36,004 bases of DNA from a bacterium (GTDB taxonomy: Bacteria; Patescibacteriota; Minisyncoccia; UBA6257; GWB1-50-10). Positions 8,467 to 16,229 of the stretch are shown in pieces; positions within the stretch are counted from its first letter, which is position 1, and the number at the start of each line of letters is the position of its first letter. The translations under genes and the position numbers were made by a program. The notes below the pieces were generated by a model that was not told the DNA's origin, did not search any database, and saw nothing but the letters and a program-made list of their open reading frames with translations. The stretch covers positions 1-36,004 of the forward strand of contig JAKAID010000004.1 in assembly GCA_021814545.1 (NCBI GenBank). Reading direction: 5' to 3'.

Positions 8467-8484
8467 GCCCCCAACCAAGGGGGC
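8467..8484 (-). terminator. GC-rich hairpin between mrdA and greA (possible weak terminator)
   Basis: Stem GCCCCC / GGGGGC with a 6-nt loop, 6 bp past the mrdA stop. On the minus strand no T-run follows, so it is not a classical intrinsic terminator. It could pause polymerase or protect the 3' end of the mre-mrdA message. Confidence 0.4.
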
Positions 8485-8490
8485 AGCGAT

Positions 8491-10365
8491 CTATTGATTA
8501 TTATTTGCCTTGTCCTTCAGGCGGTTCTCATAGTACCACAGCAGTACGTCTTTGGCTACCGGGACCGTATTTGAGCTCCCCTCCCTCGAATTCTCGATAA
8601 GAATGAGAATGGCGATATCAGGGTCTTTGTAGGGCGCGAAGCCGACGAAGAATGCGTTCGTTTTCGTATTATTTTCGATCTGCGCCGTGCCCGTTTTTGC
8701 GGCCGCTTCGAACGGGAGCGTATGCAAGAGGAAGGCGGTCCCGTAGGACTTCGTGACCGCATCGCGCATGCCCTCGTGCACATCGGGGATGGCGCCCGCA
8801 ATCTTATCCTTCAGGTCGAAGAGTGCGGTCGGCGCGCTCTTCCACACTTCCTTCCCTGCCGCATCCGTCACCGTATCCGCAATGCGGGGCTTGTAAAACG
8901 TGCCGCCGTTCGCGACCGCGCTTATGTAGTTTAAGAGCTCCACCGGCGTGACCGAAAAATCTCCCTGGCCTATCGAAACGTTGTACGTATCGCCAATGCG
9001 CCATGGCTGGCCCGTTTTTTTCTCCTTCCATTCGGGGTCGGGCAGGAATCCGGTCTTTTCGCCAGGAAGGTCTATGCCGGTCTTTTGGTCGAGTCCGAAC
9101 GTCTCCCACCATTTTTTGAGCTCCTCGATGCCAAGCCCCTTCTGGTCTTTATACCCGCCGCCCACTTCGTAGAAATAAACGTTACTTGAGCGCGCGAGTG
9201 CCGCGTGAATATCCACCCAGCCTTGCGGACGCCAGTCCACAAAGCGGCTTGGTTTATCAGGATTATAGGGGTTCGGCAGCTCGATATAACCGATAGAGAG
9301 AATTTGCTTTAGGGGGTCAATAATGCCTTCGGTTAGCGCCGCAATGCTCACGAGCGGCTTGATGGTCGAGCCAGGGTTATACACGCCGCTTACTGCGCGG
9401 TTGAAGAGCGGCCGGCGCGCATCGACTATCGCATTCCCGATGTGCTGCGTATCGAACCCGGGTACGGAAACGAGCGCAAGCACCTCGCCGTTCTTCGGGT
9501 TGAACGCAAGCCCCACACCCACGTCCCTCCCGAGCGACTTCAAATGCTCCGCAAGCCGGTCATAAAAATACTGTTGGAAATCCTTGTCGATGAACGTTGT
9601 TATATTGTCGCCCGCCGTCGGCTCGCGCTCGACGCGCTCGCTCTTTATCTCCCCTTTTGCATTCTTGAATGCGACCTCTTTGCCGTTCACGCCACGCAGA
9701 TACTCATCATAGTAGGCTTCAAGCCCGCCGCGCCCCATCTCATCGTCCATCACGAGTGTGTTGTCGGCAGCAAGGTCATCTTTGCCCACGAGCCCGGTGT
9801 ACCCAATGACCTGCGAAAATACGAGCGGCACCTCATGGACCCGCTTGAACCCCTCCTCAATACGCACGCCAAGGTCAGGAGCCGCCGCGAGTGCCACAAG
9901 CTCGTCTTGGGTCACCTCATTCGTCAGAAGGATGCGGTCGGACACGTTCCAGTCCCGCTCCTCTATCTTTTTCCAGAGTTCGCCCTCATCCATCTTCAAA
10001 ATGGCGCCCACTCGAGTAAGTGCGGCATCGCGCGCTTCGGAGTCTTTGGGCAAAAGACGCGGGTAAAGATATACATTGAACGATGGCGCATTCTCCACGA
10101 GCGGCTTCCCGAAGCGGTCCTCAATGATGCCCCGCGGCGCCATCTTCACTTTCGCATCGCTCACGTTATCGAGCGCGCGCTCTGCGTACAGCGCGTGCTT
10201 CACTACGTTCAAATTGATGAGCTGCAGGCCCGCCGCCACCACCATGATTCCCGCGACCACAAAAAGCCCAAGAAAGGAACTTTGCGGAATGGGAACTTCC
10301 CGAAGATGTTCTTCGACACCCCGGTCGCTTAAAATGTCCTCAAATTGAATAGGCCTTTTCCCCAT
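8491..10365 (-). CDS. mrdA: Penicillin-binding protein 2 (elongation transpeptidase)
   Basis: Class B transpeptidase that crosslinks peptidoglycan during side-wall growth together with MreBCD. The 624 aa protein has a cytosolic N-terminus, one membrane helix at about residues 31-52 (LGLFVVAGIMVVAAGLQLI) and a pedestal/dimerisation domain opening with KMAPRGIIEDRFGKPL. The transpeptidase domain carries all three active-site motifs: STIK (nucleophile Ser333), SSN (393-395) and KTG (557-559). Its start overlaps the 3' end of mreD by 26 bp, which implies translational coupling. The order mreB-mreC-mreD-mrdA is classical; the usual partner rodA is not in this window. A hairpin and then greA follow. 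Confidence 0.95.
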   Translation of the reverse strand: MGKRPIQFEDILSDRGVEEHLREVPIPQSSFLGLFVVAGIMVVAAGLQLINLNVVKHALYAERALDNVSDAKVKMAPRGIIEDRFGKPLVENAPSFNVYLYPRLLPKDSEARDAALTRVGAILKMDEGELWKKIEERDWNVSDRILLTNEVTQDELVALAAAPDLGVRIEEGFKRVHEVPLVFSQVIGYTGLVGKDDLAADNTLVMDDEMGRGGLEAYYDEYLRGVNGKEVAFKNAKGEIKSERVEREPTAGDNITTFIDKDFQQYFYDRLAEHLKSLGRDVGVGLAFNPKNGEVLALVSVPGFDTQHIGNAIVDARRPLFNRAVSGVYNPGSTIKPLVSIAALTEGIIDPLKQILSIGYIELPNPYNPDKPSRFVDWRPQGWVDIHAALARSSNVYFYEVGGGYKDQKGLGIEELKKWWETFGLDQKTGIDLPGEKTGFLPDPEWKEKKTGQPWRIGDTYNVSIGQGDFSVTPVELLNYISAVANGGTFYKPRIADTVTDAAGKEVWKSAPTALFDLKDKIAGAIPDVHEGMRDAVTKSYGTAFLLHTLPFEAAAKTGTAQIENNTKTNAFFVGFAPYKDPDIAILILIENSREGSSNTVPVAKDVLLWYYENRLKDKANNNQ

Positions 10366-10810
10366 ACCACGTGCGTACTATCCATATTACCCCACCTAAA
10401 AGCATGGTGTACACCAGTTCCCCCGTCACCGCGAAGAATGAGAAGGGCGAGGACCGGGAAAGCCAGAGTATCCCATAGAACGCTGCAAGCGCGCCAGGGA
10501 GAAGAATGAAAAAGTCCGCGTTCGCGTTACCCGTAAGACGCGGCCTTATAACCTGCATCGCCAGCACGAGGCCGGCAATAATACCAAGCTCGGGCCACCA
10601 GAATGGGCTCACGAATACAGAGGCCGCGATGAATGCCGCAAGAAGCGCACCGAGCTCCCTCCATGCCATCTTCCTGCACACCAGCACAGTGAATGCAATA
10701 AGCAATAAATTCGGAACAACGCCGCGCACATTCAACGCACCGCTTTGCTCAAAAAATAGCGCTAAGAGCACCGCGAGAGCAGAGGGTAAAATACGCGCAA
10801 AAAAACGCAT
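10340..10810 (-). CDS. mreD: Rod-shape determining protein MreD
   Basis: Small polytopic membrane protein of the elongasome that connects MreB/MreC to the wall synthases. It has 156 aa, the usual size, with four to five hydrophobic segments (for example ILPSALAVLLALFFEQSG, VPNLLLIAFTVLVC and LGALLAAFIAASVFVSPFWW). Sequence conservation in this family is poor; the call rests on length, topology and the fixed position between mreC (4 bp upstream) and mrdA (26 bp overlap). The N-terminus starts MRFFARILPS, with no visible Shine-Dalgarno sequence before it. Confidence 0.85.
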   Translation of the reverse strand: MRFFARILPSALAVLLALFFEQSGALNVRGVVPNLLLIAFTVLVCRKMAWRELGALLAAFIAASVFVSPFWWPELGIIAGLVLAMQVIRPRLTGNANADFFILLPGALAAFYGILWLSRSSPFSFFAVTGELVYTMLLGGVIWIVRTWYGEKAYSI

Positions 10811-10814
10811 GGGA

Positions 10815-11504
10815 TTAGGGGAAGTTCGTGACCACGTATACCGAGGCGAGGTCCTCGACGTTATACGCGATCGTTATGTCCGCCACCTGCCACACTTTTT
10901 TTTCATCAAGATGCGCGGAACCTACCACGCCCACGTGAAGACCCATCGGATACTCGGGAGAAATATTTCTGATGTCGTCCCCCTCCTTGATGGCCGAGGC
11001 CTTGGGAATGAGCTCAAGCCGCGGGTCGTTCGCGCCCTGGAGCACCGCCTTTACTCCGTCGCCCACCACCGCACTTGATTTCCACGCAGGGTCAAAAATG
11101 GTAATAACCTCGCTTACGCGTTCTTTTACTGCGGACACCCTGCCGAGCAATACGCCGCGCGCAGCGAGCACCGGCATCCCCACCTTCACACCATCCCCCG
11201 CCCCCTTATCTATCATGAGCGCATTCTTGTCGTTGAAGGGATAGTGCGAATAAACCTGTGCCTCGAGCAGCGTGTCGGCAGCGGCTGCCCGCGCAAATTG
11301 CTGGCCCTCGAGCTGCGCCCGCAATGATTCATTCTCGGTCTTTAATGCATTCCACGATTTAAAATTATATCCAGACCCTAAAACACCCTCGAGCATGCCG
11401 CGCGCACCCCAGAGTGCGTTCGTTGCCGCCTCGCGGTAGAAGAACAAGGCCGCAACAATGCACAGAATCGTTGCGGTCGTCAAAAATCCTTTGAATGTCT
11501 TCAT
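10815..11504 (-). CDS. mreC: Rod-shape determining protein MreC
   Basis: Periplasmic scaffold of the elongasome, anchored by one N-terminal helix (FLTTATILCIVAALFFY, about residues 6-24). A short coiled coil follows (ALKTENESLRAQLEGQ, about 55-72), then the two beta-barrel subdomains. The family pattern IDKGAGDGVKVGMPVLAARGVLLGRV is clear at about 100-125. At 229 aa it is shorter than E. coli MreC (367 aa) and lacks any C-terminal extension. It sits 12 bp after mreB1 and 4 bp before mreD in the standard order. Inferred role: activates PBP2/RodA in response to MreB position. Confidence 0.93.
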   Translation of the reverse strand: MKTFKGFLTTATILCIVAALFFYREAATNALWGARGMLEGVLGSGYNFKSWNALKTENESLRAQLEGQQFARAAAADTLLEAQVYSHYPFNDKNALMIDKGAGDGVKVGMPVLAARGVLLGRVSAVKERVSEVITIFDPAWKSSAVVGDGVKAVLQGANDPRLELIPKASAIKEGDDIRNISPEYPMGLHVGVVGSAHLDEKKVWQVADITIAYNVEDLASVYVVTNFP

Positions 11505-11516
11505 GAACGGAATTCG

Positions 11517-12542
11517 TTATCCTTCAAGTTTCAGGCGAGAAAAATTGTTCAGAAGGTGCTTATGTTCATCGAATTTCTCGCACACCAACCCCGTACCGCG
11601 CGCAACACAGGTCAGCGGATCCTCCACGATCTGCACGCTCACCCCTATCTCCTTCTCGGCGACCGGACCGATGCCGCGCAGCAGACTTCCTCCTCCGCAG
11701 AAGAACATGCCGTTCTTGTAAATATCGCCCACGAGTTCGGGGGGGGCCGACTCAATAAGATCCTTTAGTGCCTCAACAACGAGCTTTAAGGGGCGCACGA
11801 GCCACATGCGCACCTGCGTGTCACGGACCGCTATCTCACGCGGCAGGCCGTTACCCACGTCCCTGCCCCGGACCACAAGCTCAAGCTTCTCGCCAGTAGG
11901 TATCGCGGAACCCACCGCTATCTTTATTTCCTCAGCGGTCGGCTCACCGATGTGGAGGCGCAGTTCTTCGCGCACGCCTTTAATTATTTCGTTATTCAGC
12001 AAGTCGCCCGCGATTTTTAAGCGCTTCGATACCACTATCCCGTTCATGGAGATAATGGCCATGTCGGTCGTACCCGCACCGATGTCTACGATAAGGAACG
12101 CCGAAGGCATGTTGATATCGAGATGGCTCCCGAACGCCGCCGCGAGCGGCTGTTCGATAAGATGAACGGAGTTCGCGCCCGTTTCCTTCAAAAGGTCCTC
12201 TACTGACTTCCGCTCCACCTCGGTAAGGTTTGTCGGCACACTTACCACGGTCGTGGTGACCCAGGACCACGGAATCTTCTCATTCTTCAGGAAGCTCTGG
12301 AGCATTTCCTTCACCATATCGAAGTCGGCGATAACGCCGTTGTTGATGGGGCGAATTGCGGTGATGTGCGCCGGTGTGCGCGAGAGCATTTTCTTCGCCT
12401 CGCTTCCCACGGCGACCACGCGGTCGGTGCGATTGTTGAACGCAACGATGGTCGGCTCGTTCACTACCACACCCGCGCCCTTCAGATAGATCTGCGTCGT
12501 GTCCGTGCCCAAGTCGATACCGATGATTTTCTTGAATATCAT
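11517..12542 (-). CDS. mreB: MreB actin homologue, copy 1 (with mreCD)
   Basis: Bacterial actin that forms membrane-bound filaments and guides side-wall synthesis. The 341 aa protein has phosphate-1 IIGIDLGTDTTQIYLKG, the connect-1 region and phosphate-2 LIVDIGAGTTDMAIIS. The adenosine motif reads GMFFCGGGSLLRGI. It heads mreB-mreC-mreD-mrdA and follows proS by 5 bp. A second MreB paralogue lies about 4 kb upstream at 16230-17234. This copy has DLGTDTTQ instead of the common DLGTTNT, and is the more divergent of the two at the first phosphate loop. Both keep the residues expected for ATP binding. Only one is needed for the classical complex, so the two may differ in filament partners. Confidence 0.94.
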   Translation of the reverse strand: MIFKKIIGIDLGTDTTQIYLKGAGVVVNEPTIVAFNNRTDRVVAVGSEAKKMLSRTPAHITAIRPINNGVIADFDMVKEMLQSFLKNEKIPWSWVTTTVVSVPTNLTEVERKSVEDLLKETGANSVHLIEQPLAAAFGSHLDINMPSAFLIVDIGAGTTDMAIISMNGIVVSKRLKIAGDLLNNEIIKGVREELRLHIGEPTAEEIKIAVGSAIPTGEKLELVVRGRDVGNGLPREIAVRDTQVRMWLVRPLKLVVEALKDLIESAPPELVGDIYKNGMFFCGGGSLLRGIGPVAEKEIGVSVQIVEDPLTCVARGTGLVCEKFDEHKHLLNNFSRLKLEG

Positions 12543-12547
12543 AAATG

Positions 12548-13801
12548 CTATTTTGCGAGATACGCGACAAGCTCCTTCTCCGTCATCATACGCGCTTCTT
12601 TCTCATTCCTCCGCTTCAGCTCGAACTTTCCCTGCTCCATCGTCTTCCCGCTCACGACCACCCGTAAGGGAATGCCGATGAGGTCGGCATCGTTGAACTT
12701 CTCCCCTGCCGAAAGTCCCTCGCGGTCGTCGTAGAGCACCTCTATCCCTTTTGCTTCCAGGGTAGTATAGAGCGCTTCCGCGGTTTTTTTCAAATCCGGC
12801 GTCATGGCGCCCAGCGCCAGGAGGTGTACCGCAAAAGGTGCCACGCTCTCCGGCCAGATAATGCCCTTGTCGTCGTGCGAAACCTCAACGATGGTGCCCA
12901 CAAGCCTATCAACGCCGATGCCGTACGAACCCATAACCACCGGATGTTCCTCGCCCTTATTGTCCTTGTAATGAAGCTTCACGGGCGATGAGAACTTCGT
13001 GCCGAGCTTGAAGATATTGCCCACCTCGACGCACGTTACGCTCTCGAGCTTCCCCTTCGTGCATGAGGGGCATTTGTCGCCCGCCTTCGCCGCAGTTATC
13101 TCGCGGTTCTGCGCGAACTGACATGCGCGGCAGAGCATCACCTCGTCCTCGCCCGCTTCCGTTTCCACCATGAACTCGTGAGAGAACTGTTTTGAAAAGT
13201 CACCGCCTGACGCCTCGGTCACATATGCGGTGAGTCCCATGCGCGCGAACACTTTCTTATATGCTTCCTTTGCACGCTCATAGAACTCCGCGAGCGAATC
13301 CTCGTCCGTGTGAAAACTATAGAGGTCTTTCATCGAAAACTCGCGACCGCGGAGCAACCCCGACTTCGCGCGGGGCTCGTTCCTGAACTTCGTCTGTATC
13401 TGATATACCGACTTGGGAAGGTCTTCGTACGAGAATATTTCGAAACGCGCAAGTTCCGCCACGATTTCCTCGTGCGTGGGCCCAAGTCCAAACTCGTGCC
13501 CCGCCTCATCCTTCAGGCGATACATGATTTTCTTCAACCCTTCCCAGCGGCCGGTGCGCTCCCAAGAAGCTTTGGGGTGGAGTGCCGGCATCAATACCTC
13601 GGCGCTTCCCAAGGCATTCATTTCCTCGCGGATGATGCGCTCCACCTTTGTACGCACGCGAAAACCGAGCGGTAGATACGCATGCACGCCCGCCATGAGC
13701 TTGTAAATAAAGTTGCCGCGGGTAAGCGCCTTTGCGTTATAGGCAACCTCGTCTTTGGGGAATTCTTTTTGCGTTTTGAGGAAAAGTTCTGACTGTTTCA
13801 T
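12548..13801 (-). CDS. proS: Prolyl-tRNA synthetase without INS editing domain
   Basis: Class II synthetase that charges tRNA-Pro. It is bacterial in type: it starts MKQSELFLKTQKEFPKDE, has GPTHEEIVAELARFEIFSY, motif 2 FRNEPRAKSGLLRGREFSMKD and motif 3 VMGSYGIGVDRLVGTIVE, and ends with the anticodon-binding domain. At 417 aa it is about 155 aa shorter than the 572 aa E. coli enzyme. The missing piece is the INS domain between motifs 2 and 3, which removes Ala from mischarged tRNA-Pro. In its place is a short segment with two cysteine pairs (CRAC and CPSC) about 25 residues apart, a probable zinc ribbon. It starts 1 bp after the rseP stop. No Ala-tRNA-Pro trans-editing gene is visible here. 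Confidence 0.95.
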   Translation of the reverse strand: MKQSELFLKTQKEFPKDEVAYNAKALTRGNFIYKLMAGVHAYLPLGFRVRTKVERIIREEMNALGSAEVLMPALHPKASWERTGRWEGLKKIMYRLKDEAGHEFGLGPTHEEIVAELARFEIFSYEDLPKSVYQIQTKFRNEPRAKSGLLRGREFSMKDLYSFHTDEDSLAEFYERAKEAYKKVFARMGLTAYVTEASGGDFSKQFSHEFMVETEAGEDEVMLCRACQFAQNREITAAKAGDKCPSCTKGKLESVTCVEVGNIFKLGTKFSSPVKLHYKDNKGEEHPVVMGSYGIGVDRLVGTIVEVSHDDKGIIWPESVAPFAVHLLALGAMTPDLKKTAEALYTTLEAKGIEVLYDDREGLSAGEKFNDADLIGIPLRVVVSGKTMEQGKFELKRRNEKEARMMTEKELVAYLAK

Positions 13802-13802
13802 A

Positions 13803-14888
13803 TTAGTGGATTATCTTACCGATATCGTGCGCGGTCACGATTATCATAAGGACCATGAGCGCCGCGAACCCTACCGCATTCACGATTTGCTGAACACGAA
13901 GCGGCACCGGCGAACCTTTAAGCTTCTCGATAAGGATGAAGAGGATGCGGCCGCCATCGAGCGCAGGAAATGGAATGAAATTGAGCACCGCGAGGTTCAA
14001 AGAAATGAGCGCGACAAGCTGGAAAAGGTAGACGAACCCGAGCTTCCCCGTTTGCGCCGCGATGCTGAAAATCCCCACCGGCCCCGCAACGCCGCGGAGC
14101 GCATCCGAGGGCGTATTCATAAGCCCTTTGATAACCGTGTAGAACCCCTGCGCCGTATCCCAGAATACTTCCATTGAAGCCACGAACCCTTTGCCGACGG
14201 CCGCAAAGAACGACACCTTCGGAATGCCTATCTCGTCGAGCGAAATACCCATCGCACCCTGTCCCGCGGGCGGATTCTTGCGCGAGGTGACCTGGAGCGT
14301 GAGCGGTGTGTCTCCCCGCATAAGGTCGAGCGTAATTACCGTACCCGCTGCTTTCTTTACTGCCGTAACAAACGCCTCGTTCGCGATAGGTTCAGAGAAC
14401 ACCGCCCCCCCTATTTCTGCACCGGCGATAATGTCGTTCGTGCGCACGCCCGCGACCGATGCGGGAGAATTAGGCGCCACCTCGGAAATAATGAGGTGTG
14501 AGGGGCTCCCCACCATAAAGACCGCGGAGAACACGAGCCAGCCCGCAAGCACGTTCATTACAACTCCTGCGCTTAAAATAACCACGCGCTTCCACACCGC
14601 CTGCTTTCCGAAACTCCGCGAGACATCCGTAACATGCGTCTCTCCTTTCTCCACCGCAGCCCCCCTTTCCGCCTCCTCGTCCTCTCCTGCGATATGCACG
14701 AAACCGCCGAGCGGCAAAAGGTTCAGACTATACGTCGTCTCTCCGATTTTCCTACTCAAAAGCCTCGGTGGGTAGCCGAACCCAAATTCCTCGACGCGCA
14801 CGTTGAAGAATTTCGCCGCCGCGAAGTGCCCTATCTCATGCGCGAGAATGAGCACGGCAAGGCTTATAATAACGACAAAAACGGTCAT
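13803..14888 (-). CDS. rseP: Site-2 protease RseP family (intramembrane metalloprotease)
   Basis: Zinc intramembrane protease that cuts transmembrane helices, typically anti-sigma factors or signal-peptide remnants. The 361 aa protein has the catalytic HEIGH motif inside the first helix (LAVLILAHEIGHFAAAKFF, about residues 11-29). The family hallmark FGFGYPPRLLSRKIGETTYSL follows, then a single PDZ domain at about 125-205 (ISEVAPNSPASVAGVRTNDI). The second zinc-ligand motif NFIPFPALDGGRILF is near the C-terminus (about 305-320). One PDZ rather than two is usual outside proteobacteria. It lies 5 bp after frr and 1 bp before proS. No sigma/anti-sigma pair is nearby, so the substrate is unknown. 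Confidence 0.94.
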   Translation of the reverse strand: MTVFVVIISLAVLILAHEIGHFAAAKFFNVRVEEFGFGYPPRLLSRKIGETTYSLNLLPLGGFVHIAGEDEEAERGAAVEKGETHVTDVSRSFGKQAVWKRVVILSAGVVMNVLAGWLVFSAVFMVGSPSHLIISEVAPNSPASVAGVRTNDIIAGAEIGGAVFSEPIANEAFVTAVKKAAGTVITLDLMRGDTPLTLQVTSRKNPPAGQGAMGISLDEIGIPKVSFFAAVGKGFVASMEVFWDTAQGFYTVIKGLMNTPSDALRGVAGPVGIFSIAAQTGKLGFVYLFQLVALISLNLAVLNFIPFPALDGGRILFILIEKLKGSPVPLRVQQIVNAVGFAALMVLMIIVTAHDIGKIIH

Positions 14889-14893
14889 ATGGA

Positions 14894-15445
14894 TTAGCTT
14901 TCTATTTCTTTTATCTTTGCGGCAAGCGTATGTTCGATATCTTTATTTGCCTGGTCCGTGACCTTCTGCACCTCATCGCGTGAACGGAACTTCTGGTCCT
15001 CGCCTATCTCGCTTGCCGCGAGCTGCGACTCGATACCTTTGTTCGCCGCTTCGCGGTGCTGGCGCACCTGGATGCGGTACTGCTCCGCGAGCTTCTTCAC
15101 GTGTCTTACAAGCTCTTCGCGGCGCTCCGCGCTCAACTCCGGAAGAAAAATGCGAATGGCATTCCCCTCAACGTTCGCAGTAAGGCCAAGTGTCGAGGAC
15201 TCGATCGCCTTTGCCGCGGGCGCCACCGCTCCCGCATCCCATAACTGCACGGTCAATTCGCGCGGCGGGGTCACCGTAACAGAGCCCAGGTGTTTGAGCG
15301 GCGTCATCTCACCGTAATAACCCACTTTGATGTCTTCGATGAGGGCCGATGAGGGCCGATTCGCGCGCACGCCGCCCAGCTCGCGCTTGCACTCCTGCAG
15401 CACGAATGCGATGCCTTTTTTGAAGTCTTCAACCGGATTTGCCAT
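14894..15445 (-). CDS. frr: Ribosome recycling factor
   Basis: Splits the post-termination ribosome together with EF-G. From ATG 15445 the product has 183 aa, the normal size (185 in E. coli). It is all-helical at both ends, with GYYGEMTPLKHLGSVTV in the middle domain and the ending typified by RSRDEVQKVTDQANKDIEH. Three in-frame starts exist. The ORF track start (15508) lies deep in holB, and ATG 15457 sits inside a -10 box. ATG 15445 lies just downstream of a full promoter (TTGAAT-N17-TATAAT) and gives MANPVEDFKKG, which fits the family. The first 17 bp of the gene overlap the 3' end of holB. Confidence 0.95.
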   Translation of the reverse strand: MANPVEDFKKGIAFVLQECKRELGGVRANRPSSALIEDIKVGYYGEMTPLKHLGSVTVTPPRELTVQLWDAGAVAPAAKAIESSTLGLTANVEGNAIRIFLPELSAERREELVRHVKKLAEQYRIQVRQHREAANKGIESQLAASEIGEDQKFRSRDEVQKVTDQANKDIEHTLAAKIKEIES

Positions 15446-16220
15446 AGGTGTGTTCATTATATGGGCGGCTTCCTTTATATTCAACCGCTTTCTTCTGGAG
15501 CGGCGCATTCACATTGAACTGCGCTACAAGGAGCGCGCGCTCAAGAAGCCAGCGTAGTGTCGCGCTGTTCTTCACGAGGTCGCGTTCGCGGAGCGCCACG
15601 ATGCGTGCTTCAAGCTGTGCGCCTACTTCATCCGCGACCGGCGGTTCGTCCGCGAGAAGCGCGAGTGCCCTCCCTACCCTGCCATACGCGCGCGAGGCGA
15701 TGCGTGCCGCCTCCGCGGACGAACATTTTTTCTCTTTCACCAGAAATGCCGCAAGCGCACAAGAAGACATGCGCGGAAAATATATTTTCGTGAGGCGCGA
15801 GAGGAGGGGCGCAGTGAGCGCCTGACTGTCGTACGTCACGAGCACGAGAAGCCCGTGCGCGGGAGGCTCCTCAACTATCTTCAAGAGCGCGCCCTGTGCC
15901 TCCGGCGTCAATGCCTCTGCGCCATCTATTATCGCGACGCGGCGCGAGGAACGCACCGGCGTTTGCCACAAAAAATGCTTCAGCGCGCGCACCTCGTCAA
16001 TGCCCAAATTGCCTCTTTCATTCGGCGAGACCCGCATCCGGTCAAGGAGCGGCTCCGCGGAAACCTCGAAAATGCCCCGCTCAATGCGCGCAGCAAGGTG
16101 TTCCGCAAATAATGCCTTACCTATCTCGCGATCACCGTCAAAAAGATAGGCGTGACCGAGTTCCTCCTTTGCTATGAGTGTTTCAAATGTCGACCGCAAT
16201 TGCTCGTGGCCGGATACCAT
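15429..16220 (-). CDS. holB: DNA polymerase III delta' subunit-like clamp-loader ATPase
   Basis: AAA+ fold subunit of the clamp loader that opens the sliding clamp at primer ends. The 263 aa protein opens MVSGHEQLRSTFETLIAKEELGHAYLFDGD, the usual delta' pattern (HAYLF.G). Its P-loop remnant GDREIGKA keeps the Gly-Lys but has Ala where Ser/Thr is needed, and delta' is normally a weak or non-ATPase. The acidic/sensor region VAIIDGAEALTPEAQGALLKIVEEPP is diagnostic. The SRC finger is present as LLSRLT, without the Cys. It is shorter than E. coli HolB (334 aa), mainly at the C-terminal collar domain. It lies 9 bp after mreB2 and overlaps frr. Distinction from a degenerate DnaX is by length and P-loop. 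Confidence 0.88.
   Translation of the reverse strand: MVSGHEQLRSTFETLIAKEELGHAYLFDGDREIGKALFAEHLAARIERGIFEVSAEPLLDRMRVSPNERGNLGIDEVRALKHFLWQTPVRSSRRVAIIDGAEALTPEAQGALLKIVEEPPAHGLLVLVTYDSQALTAPLLSRLTKIYFPRMSSCALAAFLVKEKKCSSAEAARIASRAYGRVGRALALLADEPPVADEVGAQLEARIVALRERDLVKNSATLRWLLERALLVAQFNVNAPLQKKAVEYKGSRPYNEHTYGKSG
15456..15484 (-). promoter_or_regulatory. Promoter of frr inside the 3' end of holB
   Basis: On the minus strand, -35 TTGAAT (15479-15484), a 17 bp spacer and -10 TATAAT (15456-15461). Ten nt separate the -10 box from ATG 15445, so the 5' leader should be about 3 nt. This would let frr-rseP-proS-mreBCD be transcribed apart from mreB2-holB. Confidence 0.75.
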
Positions 16221-16229
16221 ATATGAAAA

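Noticed and set aside
8449-8478. Upstream greA start at 8478
   Set aside because: Adds 10 residues not seen in GreA and would place the start upstream of the TATACT box.
15337-15360. Tandem decamer GATGAGGGCC in frr
   Set aside because: The encoded protein aligns to the RRF family without an insertion or frameshift, so it is a chance repeat within RPSSALIED and not a duplication.
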